Shown one piece after another: positions 10,501 to 17,340 of a stretch of DNA of 17,340 nt. Origin of the DNA: Amoebophrya sp. AT5.2 (lineage: Eukaryota > Sar > Dinophyceae > Syndiniales > Amoebophryaceae); contig RXOD01004900.1 in NCBI GenBank assembly GCA_005223375.1, positions 1-17,340 of the forward strand, given 5' to 3'. The notes below the pieces were generated by a model. The model saw only the letters and a program-made list of their open reading frames with translations. It ran no database searches and was not told the origin of the DNA. Each line of letters begins with the position of its first letter. Within the stretch, counting starts at the first letter, position 1. Both the position numbers and the translations under genes were made by a program.

Positions 10501-10605
10501 AGCGGCCGTGAGCTCGTCGAGCAGCTGGTGTGCGGAGGCAAACATGCCGGCGCTGGAATCATGGCCGCCCGGCAGGGAGGTCGGGGCACCCGCGACGGAC
10601 TGCAT
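5427..10605 (-). CDS. Single-chain serine palmitoyltransferase, LCB2-LCB1 fusion
   Basis: The product condenses L-serine with palmitoyl-CoA to 3-ketodihydrosphingosine, the committed step of sphingolipid synthesis, normally at the ER membrane. Six exons (10605-10185, 10049-9826, 9656-8852, 8648-8341, 8183-7257, 7073-5427) join in phase 1, 0, 1, 0, 0 to give 1443 residues. In order: N-terminal region with a membrane segment at about 41-59; LCB2-like catalytic half (about 216-668); acidic Ser-rich linker (about 669-807); LCB1-like half (about 808-1443). Most eukaryotes encode LCB1 and LCB2 separately. A fused chain in the same LCB2-LCB1 order is known from the haptophyte Emiliania huxleyi and its coccolithovirus. 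The frame changes at 8341/8183 and 7257/7073 are introns, since splicing restores the family sequence. The start is the first ATG in frame (A at -3); the frame also opens upstream from a GTG at 10650. The C-terminus ends in ATGGTGAGT, a possible donor, so a further short exon cannot be excluded. Confidence 0.93.
7521..7937 (-). other. Acidic, Ser-rich linker joining the two SPT halves
   Basis: Residues about 669-807. The linker is rich in Ser, Glu and Asp and ends in a run of six Arg or Ala-Arg residues (GARRRRRAR) just before the LCB1 half. It looks disordered and matches no domain I recognise. It lies entirely in exon 5, so the fusion junction is covered by uninterrupted coding sequence. 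Confidence 0.75.
7938..9656 (-). other. LCB2-like catalytic half of the fused SPT
   Basis: Residues about 216-668. Visible landmarks are the substrate-region motif NLGSYNYLGF, the His of SDELNHKSIIEG (about residue 395) expected to stack on the cofactor, DEAHSIGAVG with Asp475 and His478 for PLP binding, and GTFTKSFGSAGGY with the Schiff-base lysine at Lys510. The region ends with the C-terminal domain motif LPRARFCVSAAHT. All key residues of an active alpha-oxoamine synthase are present, so this half should carry the chemistry. Confidence 0.93.
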
Positions 10606-11738
10606 CCTCCCGGCTGCTTGGGTGCTCCCGGCGACAGGAGCTTGTGCCACTCAACGATCGATGGGGCAGGCGGGAACCAAAATCTTGATGGAGCAAAAGC
10701 AGAAGCCAGCACTAGCAACTCAAGCGCCTTCCCTTGCAATAAATGGGTACTTCTGCTTTCGAAATCGATCTCACTGAGTCAGTGTCTCAAATGCAAACTA
10801 ACCTTTATAGACAGTTGTGTGTCGTTCCAAAAAAGTCGTGTCAGTAGCGGAAAATCGCTAGCGCTACCCAGTACCGCGAAGTTCTGCTTAACGTAAGCCT
10901 AAGCCCCTCGTCCTGGCTCGTGAAGAATTCAATTGCGATTGATGTTGCGATTGCTGAGCAAAGATCGTCTTGTAGTCGTAGAGATTCCGTGCGGTGTGCG
11001 GTAGATCGAAATTTTGAGATCCAACCAATTGTGCATCTCACGATCAAGTAAACCGAAGCGACAGCGAGGTCCTCTACGATACCGCCTCGAGTTAACTTAT
11101 CGATTTCCTTGATCCTGGAACGAAAGCTCCGACTCGATAGCGATGCTTCTGATCCTCAGGAAACAACTAACTTGCTTACCCACCAAAGCAAGACAAATAA
11201 TAAATGCTCCTCCGCTTATGCTGCTGCGCCTACAGCTACTACCTAGTACTACACGTACACTGCAGGTAGTAGGTACAAAATTATATATATATTAATATCT
11301 ACACAATTTACGTTTTCATTTATCTTTACCTTTACGTCGCAACAGGTACTTCACAGTCATCTACGCTTTACTTATTGCACAATGGCTCTCCTTTCCTCGC
11401 GGTTGTGTTTTTCTCGAAATTCTGCCGGATACCCCCTCTGGTGGCTCGCTGCATTCGCTCCATTTAATACCGTGCTAAAAAAAGTTCGCTACTTCAACTG
11501 GAATCTTCCATGTTTGTCGTGTGAAAATACAGCTTCTAGCTAGATTTTGAGGCAACGCTGGCGACACTTTAGCAAGAAATTTACTTGCGCTGCGGCAAGC
11601 CTTGCAAGATGAATCAATTGGCTGAAAGAACCTTATTTACTTACGCGAAAACCAGAAGCGTGTCGAAAACGCGGGTAATCGTGATGGTAGTTAAGCGATC
11701 GTCATTATCTAGTTGCAGTGGCAGCACAGGAGATTCCG

Positions 11739-11765
11739 CCCGAGAGAAAAGGTGATTCTCTCGGG
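11739..11765. repeat. Perfect hairpin, 10-bp stem and 7-nt loop
   Basis: cccgagagaa (11739-11748) and ttctctcggg (11756-11765) are exact complements around aaggtga. Flanking copies of gcag and ctgc could add a weaker outer stem. It is far from any coding exon. It could belong to an unrecognised RNA or be a remnant of a mobile element. Confidence 0.7.
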
Positions 11766-12124
11766 TAGCACTACTGCCTGCCTTCTCTTCTGGCTACGGT
11801 ACTTGTTGAATGAGGTGATTGATTCGTTCCAGTGCAACTGCACAAGCTTTATTTTGTTTCCTATTTATTCACTGCTACCTATTTACCCACTACACACGTG
11901 AATTTTTCCACGCACAACTCGCATCCGAGGGATGCAATTCGAAGCTGCGGGAATAACTTTTTAGCGCGGTTTATTATTATTTGCCGCTTTCGGCCGACTA
12001 CTACCGAGGATCAAATGAGGTCACACAACTCAACGGACTAAGCCTCACAAGGCGTCAATCTTCGAAATTGACCATTCATCGGTTGTGAAGGTAATGCAAA
12101 AAAATAGTCGTACTTTGTCCGCGC

Positions 12125-12143
12125 AGAGAGAGAGAGAGAGAGA
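12125..12143. repeat. AG dinucleotide microsatellite
   Basis: An uninterrupted AG repeat of about nine and a half units in non-coding DNA. Purine-rich GAGA-type sequence continues in patches to about 12300. Confidence 0.9.
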
Positions 12144-12805
12144 CAACGGAAATATAGCACTGCTAAAAGTTCAATCAAGTTACGTATGAATGCAATGGGA
12201 TATTTATAGATAAGTACTTTATCAGCGCAGAGCCGGATGAGGGAGGGGAGCAAGGTCCTGCTTATTGAGAGAGATGAGAAGAGAGATCTATGAGAAGTAT
12301 ATATAACTAAGAACCGGTTCGTTCAAGTTCAAAGGAATGCCTCTTACTCAAAGAAGGGTGATCAATGAATGGTGATGGTCTCCACTTCGTCAGGCACACT
12401 CACGAAAAAATAATTCTTGTCGCAGAGCCCGGATCTTCAAACTCAAACAGCAAACATCTATACGCCCGACGGAATCACTGGTCTTCTCTCGTCACTCATA
12501 CATAGTTAGCGCTGTCTACATGGCTGCGTCGTCGCGTTTTCCTTCTTCGTAGATGTTCCGTAGTTTTTTTTTCGGCGCGTGAAGATCTCAACAAGCAGCC
12601 ACTGATTTCGCGGTAAAACGGAAAACCTTGTTCATGCAATAGAAAAAGTACGCGTACAGCGCGCCTCGACTCGAGGAAAAAGAAGTCTGCTGCAGCGCGA
12701 AATACTTTCCTTCAACGATGACAATTGTGCAGCACGAGATCGATGTCGCAAGACCGTATTTCGGGGACCGAATTCGCGCGAACCAGCCAGAGGGATGCCA
12801 CCGCG

Positions 12806-12824
12806 ACGGCAGCTGGGCTGCCGT
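12806..12824. repeat. Small GC-rich hairpin, 8-bp stem
   Basis: acggcagc (12806-12813) and gctgccgt (12817-12824) are exact complements around a 3-nt loop. It lies about 235 nt beyond the coiled-coil gene's stop codon. Confidence 0.6.
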
Positions 12825-12896
12825 TGCCGGCGATCTAATTCATTGACGCAAGCTTACTAGCGCGTGTTGGTGTTTTATCAATAATATTTCGTTGCC

Positions 12897-12902
12897 TTTA
12901 TT
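12897..12902 (-). promoter_or_regulatory. Candidate polyadenylation signal AATAAA
   Basis: Read on the minus strand this is AATAAA, 157 nt downstream of the stop codon of the coiled-coil gene. The distance suits a 3' UTR, but the hexamer is short and some protist lineages do not use it. Confidence 0.35.
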
Positions 12903-13058
12903 GTCCACCGCCATCTGCTTCTGCTAGCTCGGCGAGAAAAAATCAGAGTTGGAAGGGATCGTCGGCTCCAGGTGCGGGGACCTCCGGCACCAGCTGCACC
13001 AGGAGGAGCAGCGGCAGCACGTCTTGTTCTTCCTCGTACTGTGGCCGGTGCCGGCAGC

Positions 13059-14621
13059 TCATTCCTTCCCGTAGTCCAGCTCGATGAATCCGAGGCGAAT
13101 TTGGTTCCGGTCGCGGATTTTAACGATATCACCCTCGAGATTGTCGCGGAACTGGTCGAGGAAACTCTGTGCGTCGCGCACGATCTCGGCCTGGGCCGCC
13201 TCGCGCTCGGCTTCTTCGACCTGAAAAAACAAATGCACTTTGAAAACCACGAGGAACAGCAGCATCAGCATCGATCTGCATCAGGATCAGCTTCAGCTTC
13301 AGAGAGAGAGAGCTGCATCTACTACAAAACCGCACCTGCAGATCCAAGTTGAGTTCTCCGTAGACGTTGATGACGTCGTTTTCGAGCCTTGTTTCGTCTT
13401 CGTGCAGGTTCGAGTACGCGTCCAGACAACGTTTTACGTCGACCACACACTGCTGCTCGCGCGTCTCCGTCTCCCGGCCAAGGATTCGGTGTAGTCGCGC
13501 GAAGTTATCCTCAAAGTTCTTTTCGTACGCCGCTTCGTTTTCGAGCCGCTCCTCGGTGGTGGCCTTCAGGTTGGCCCGAATCTCACTGAGGCGGTGCCGG
13601 ACGCCGGCCGCCGCTTCGTCGATCTCGACCGTTCGTTCCTCGCGCTCCCTCTGGATGCCGGCGTCGACTCTGATTTATCGAACGAGAGAATGTTAATTCT
13701 GTAAAAAACAAAATAAACAGAATGAATCATGAGTCTCACTCTTTAGAAGAAAGAATTCGATACTCTGCGTTTTTGGCTCGTATTTCTCGGAAGGACGCCT
13801 CGATCTCCTGGCTTCGCTCCTCCAGTGTGTCCTCCCATTCTTGCACTGCGTCCTGTGCCGGTGGCAAGGGAAAAATGATTCCGAAATTAATATCACCGCA
13901 AGATGAAAGATCACTGAAAAAGCCGATGGATCGATTTAGTCGGAGAACGACGCACCGATCCCGTAGGTAGCGGTGAATGAAATGAATACAATATAACAGG
14001 TACCGCTTTTGTGGCCATCCAGTCTGCAGCGAAGTCTTTGAGTTCTTTGTGCAGGCGTGCAAAGGTCACTTCGATCTCTTCGCGCATTTCCGCCAACTGG
14101 CGAAGCACGTCCTCTCGCCGCTCCTTGTACAGCTTGGCAAGCCACTCCCGCTTCTTTTTCAGAAGTAGAAACGCCTCCTTCATCGACTCGATCTGCACCA
14201 TGAGCCCATTCGTGCGCTCGTCCTACGCAATGTATTAAGGAAGTCGTTGTGATCGATGAAATGTATCCTTCATCGCCACGATCGGCGGATCCGGCCACAC
14301 TCCCTACTTTCCTTCTGCGGGCTTGGCTTTCATCCCAAAGAAATGAATCAATTCGAGAAATGGAAAAGCAACCACGCGAATCAAAATCATAAAATCGCAA
14401 TGAATCATCTTAAGCTTAACGTGAATCAAAATCAAGGGACCGCTACTAACTTAAGTTTGTACCTCGAGGTCTTTGAGACCTCTCTGGTACTTCCGGAGCT
14501 GCAGAACCTGCTGCTTGTCGAGCACGGGTTGGCGGTCCCGCGGAAGCGTGTGCCCCTTCAGTGTGCCGCCCCCTGGGTGGCGGGACGACGACGAGGTCGT
14601 CTGCCCGCGCGTCTGATTCAT
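13059..14621 (-). CDS. Coiled-coil protein, SF-assemblin-like
   Basis: Five exons (14621-14463, 14222-14004, 13852-13740, 13669-13336, 13220-13059) give 328 residues; phases 0, 0, 2, 0 are consistent. A non-helical head of about 30 residues rich in Ser, Thr, Gly and Pro precedes an almost continuous highly charged helix to the C-terminus, which ends in Asp-Tyr-Gly-Lys-Glu. In the rod, an E-x-R element recurs at exactly 29 residues twice (EERT, EERL, ETRE). SF-assemblin has a short head followed by a rod with 29-residue repeats (four heptads plus a skip residue), and is of similar length. It forms striated fibres linked to basal bodies in algae and apicomplexans. The match is by architecture, so another coiled-coil family is possible. 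The ATG at 14621 has A at -3; the frame stays open upstream to about 14822 without another ATG, so an extra 5' exon is possible. Confidence 0.75.
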
Positions 14622-15480
14622 CCTTGCGAGGAACCGATCGGCGGCCTTCGCTTTCGGCAAAGCAGGCGAAGAGTTGAGACCACACCGAAAGCACTTCTGT
14701 CCACCTGTCTTCTTGCGAAAATTGACGCGACGAATTGACGTGCTCGAGGCTTTGAGTCTTGTCTGCTCTGGCAACTCTCTGTGGCAGTTCGTTGCCGGTT
14801 GCCCTTGCCGTTGCCCCGTCTATGAGCTACAGATATTTTTTTAAGGTAAGAAAGCTGTAGCTGAACGTGAACTACGTACTGTTGTAGTTACTTTCTTACT
14901 ACCACGTCCACGGTCCACAGACCTAAGAGGGTTTCTTTACGAACGCCAGAATTCCTACTTATTCCACGCGCGCGTATGTCAGTGCTTTCTCAACCGCGCA
15001 AGAGGTCCACCGATCCTGTCACATCCGAAGTTCTTGTCCTCTCTTTACATCGATACTCGCACTCTCCTCTGTTCGGGCTTCGAAGAAACGAAGAAATCAC
15101 GAAGCGACGCGAGCTGTCAATCTGGAAGTGAGTCCCAGATGGGGAAAATCCATACATCTGGGAAGGGACACGCTTCCCCCCGGCAACTTGTTGGAGCAAG
15201 CCATGCCCCGGTACGATTCTGAACATGGGGGATTCCTTCGCGAGAACATCCTCCTGGTGGTGGTCGTTAGAAAAAACAATAGCCGCTGCTTTTCGGACGA
15301 AGAACGATGTCGCTTCAATCTTTTTCGTGCACCAAAAAAAGGACATTCAACAACGTCGGTGGAAGGGGAATATCGATGAGTTCTGCGCCTTATCCCGGTC
15401 CTGCGGTGGCCGCAACTGCAACAGACTGATGGATATGAGTCTGACTCACTGGTGGTGTCGTGTATTATCAATGTCACGAC
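14622..15480. other. Intergenic region between the coiled-coil gene and TBC gene
   Basis: About 860 nt. It holds the 5' flank of the coiled-coil gene and the 3' flank of the TBC gene. A 126-codon minus-strand frame (15477-15097) overlaps the sequence just beyond the TBC stop but shows no family motif and uneven composition. No RNA gene was recognised. Confidence 0.45.
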
Positions 15481-17197
15481 TCAGTCGTCTTCGTCGCTGA
15501 AATCGCCTTCGCAGTCGTCGACCTCCGCGGCAAGCTCTTGCATGCGCAGCTGGCGCTGCACCATCAGCCGCTCGAACTCGTCCGCCTTTCGTCGCCTCAA
15601 TTCCGCGAAGTCCCCAAACTTGCTCAGGTTCACCGAGTGTGCATTGGCCAGAATCTCCTCGAAGGTGTCGATTTCCCTCCGGATGTCACCTCCCCAGAGG
15701 GCCGGGTGCGACTTGGTCTGGTCCGTCGGGTGCTCGTTGCGCAGCAACGCAGTAAGCGAAGAAGTGCTCGTGGCGAGCATCAAGTGCGTTTCCAAGTGCC
15801 GCAGCCACGAGATCCCAAATTTGAAAACAAACTCGTGACCTGCCGTTGGTATTGTGTCGTGGGAGTTCGTTGTCTTTCTCTTTCGATATTAGGGAAGGTC
15901 GCTGTTACAGTTGGCTGTCCTTGTCGTGCAAGCAAGGGCAACGCAGCTTCAAAAATGTATCTTGAAAGAAGAAAAAAAAGTATCGGTGGTAGTAAGAAAG
16001 TAGTACCGTGCTGCAGGCAGGCTTCGAAGTACTGGAAGAGTATCGTGAATGGCATGAAGTGCACGCCCATGCCTACGAAGAATTTGATGCACCACATCTG
16101 CGTGTTTTCGCTGTTCATCTGGTGCTTCTCGAGGTGGGCGTTCAGGTTTGGCAAATACAGTTTGAACAGCTCGTGGAAAACGCGGCTGTCACTCACGAAT
16201 CCCTGCGCCGCCGCCTTGAAATAGCCCCGCATCTCGTGCCGGTGTAGGTGCGACATTATCTGGTATCAATCGATCCATCGAGGGTTTGATCTTCGGGGGC
16301 CGGGGCGGAATGCATCGATAGAGATCATCATGCTGCAGAAAAGAAACTCCTACGTACGCCGGAAAAAACTAGCCTTCAAGTAGTTCAAAGTAGACTTACT
16401 CTCGCAACGTCCTCTTGTGGCAGGTAGAGACTGAGGAAGGCCGCAATGAAGCCGCCGCCCTGGTGGTAGTCCTGGAGCTCGACGTTGCACAACGTCAGCG
16501 TGTCAATGAAGCGCAACCTCCGGTGCTCATGTAGCATCGTGCGGTCCGCGTCGCGACGAAAGATGCGCTCTAGCCTGCCACGTTCCTCCGCAGTCGCATT
16601 TGCGAAGGACCGTGACGCCATGCTCCTCTCGATGGGAACTGAGTTTGCGTTTCTTTGCAGCAGTGGTTCATTGTTGATGGTGAACGCGAAAATGAAAAAT
16701 TCTCCGAGACCGACACCGAGGATTGCAATTTATTACATACAGCACTACGTCGATTCTCAAATGGGTACTATGGGTTTGTTCCAAAAAGGGGTAGCTATGA
16801 ATGTGTAAGTAGTACTGTCTGAGATGAAGGCCAGCCAGCTGGTGACTTTTGCGACGAACTCTCCGTGATTTGCGGCCGTCACGCAGTCATTCCTTGTCAG
16901 CAGAGAGCTGCCTTCCTCTTCACTGAAAAAAGTCGCGACGTCATCATTCCCGATCAGGGCGGGCTCGTGCTTTATTCTCTCCAAAGGCGCGGTAGATGCA
17001 ACTGCCCCCCCGCCGATGATACTCACGCCGGCCGTGCTCCCAACGGCGCTGCCGAAGACACCCTTCCCTGTGTGTGTGTCGCTGCGTTTGCGCTCGTCGT
17101 GCACAGCACGAAGCCTGCCGAGGAGGTCCTCCCGCTCCCCCTCAGGAAGTCGAGCAAACTGCGAGACGCAGCTCTGGACAAACTCAGATTCTACCAT
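15481..17197 (-). CDS. TBC-domain Rab GTPase-activating protein
   Basis: Four exons (17197-16816, 16638-16400, 16259-16007, 15839-15481; phases 1, 0, 1) give 410 residues. The TBC domain covers about residues 115-312. The arginine-finger motif is RIFRRDADRT (Asp157, Arg160, matching IxxDxxR with a relaxed first position). The glutamine finger is DYHQGGGFIAAFL (Tyr185, Gln187, matching YxQ). LYLPNLNAHLEKH is the later conserved helix. With both fingers present the protein should speed GTP hydrolysis by a Rab GTPase and so control vesicle traffic; the target Rab cannot be told. The N-terminal 125 residues are family-free and partly Gly/Ala/Ser-rich, and the tail ends in an acidic run (GDFSDEDD). 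Exons 2 to 4 are firm. The exon 1 junction is less so: its acceptor lacks a pyrimidine tract, and a shorter protein from the ATG at 16621 would lose the start of the TBC domain. Confidence 0.83.
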
Positions 17198-17340
17198 TTG
17201 ACTTCAACAGCTAAAAAAATTCCGCGAAAAGAAATTGTGAAAGATTCTCAATACTTGCGTAAATGTCAAATGCGTTTGAAGCTTGCACGAGTTAGTAGAA
17301 GAACGCTGTCGCTGAGGTTGAGTCCGAGAAGAAAAGGAGA
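17198..17340. other. 5' flank of the TBC gene
   Basis: This short stretch upstream of the TBC start codon is AT-rich near the ATG and has no open frame of interest. It probably holds the 5' UTR or promoter. No specific element was recognised. Confidence 0.3.

Larger units (their letters stand above)
10606..13058. other. Intergenic region upstream of SPT, no recognised gene
   Basis: About 2.45 kb with only short, motif-free open frames on either strand. It must contain the SPT promoter and 5' UTR and the 3' UTR of the coiled-coil gene. It holds AT-rich stretches (11278-11300), an AG microsatellite (12125-12143), a strong hairpin (11739-11765) and a smaller one (12806-12824). No RNA gene was recognised by eye. 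Confidence 0.5.

Noticed and set aside
15097..15477. 126-codon minus-strand frame with a CCSCGH motif just beyond the TBC stop
   Set aside because: Only one Cys cluster, no zinc-finger spacing, and it starts immediately downstream of the TBC stop, so it is more likely 3' UTR.
1..17340. Dinoflagellate spliced-leader sequence, tRNA or snRNA genes, CRISPR arrays, transposase genes
   Set aside because: None was recognised on either strand by reading; short or diverged RNA genes could still be missed without a covariance search.

Overview
This window is nuclear DNA from a eukaryote, most likely a protist. Four protein-coding genes, all on the minus strand, are broken by 13 short GT-AG introns (70 to 345 nt). 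I chose the splice sites by hand so that codon phase carries across every junction and conserved family motifs are restored. There is no bacterial-type operon structure. The combination of a RAP-domain protein with helical repeats, an SF-assemblin-like coiled-coil protein, short introns and a run of same-strand genes fits an alveolate or another alga-like protist. The species cannot be fixed from the sequence. No dinoflagellate spliced-leader sequence was recognised.

Layout from left to right. Positions 1-66 may hold the last codons of a plus-strand gene. Positions 760-3645 (minus) encode an 846-residue RAP-domain protein with a mitochondrial-type N-terminus. Its single intron lies between 30-bp direct repeats and contains inverted and tandem repeats. 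Positions 3646-5426 have no recognised gene. Positions 5427-10605 (minus) encode the main feature: one six-exon reading frame of 1443 residues that joins both subunits of serine palmitoyltransferase, LCB2 first and LCB1 second, behind an N-terminal membrane segment. Positions 10606-13058 have no recognised gene. Positions 13059-14621 (minus) encode a 328-residue, five-exon coiled-coil protein that resembles SF-assemblin. Positions 14622-15480 have no recognised gene. Positions 15481-17197 (minus) encode a four-exon TBC-domain Rab GTPase-activating protein with both catalytic fingers intact.

The genes do not form an obvious pathway: organelle RNA metabolism (RAP), first step of sphingolipid synthesis (SPT), basal-body or cytoskeletal fibre (SF-assemblin-like) and membrane traffic (TBC). 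The most notable points are the fused SPT, the repeat-flanked RAP intron, and a donor-site bias in which 7 of 13 introns begin with GTAC.
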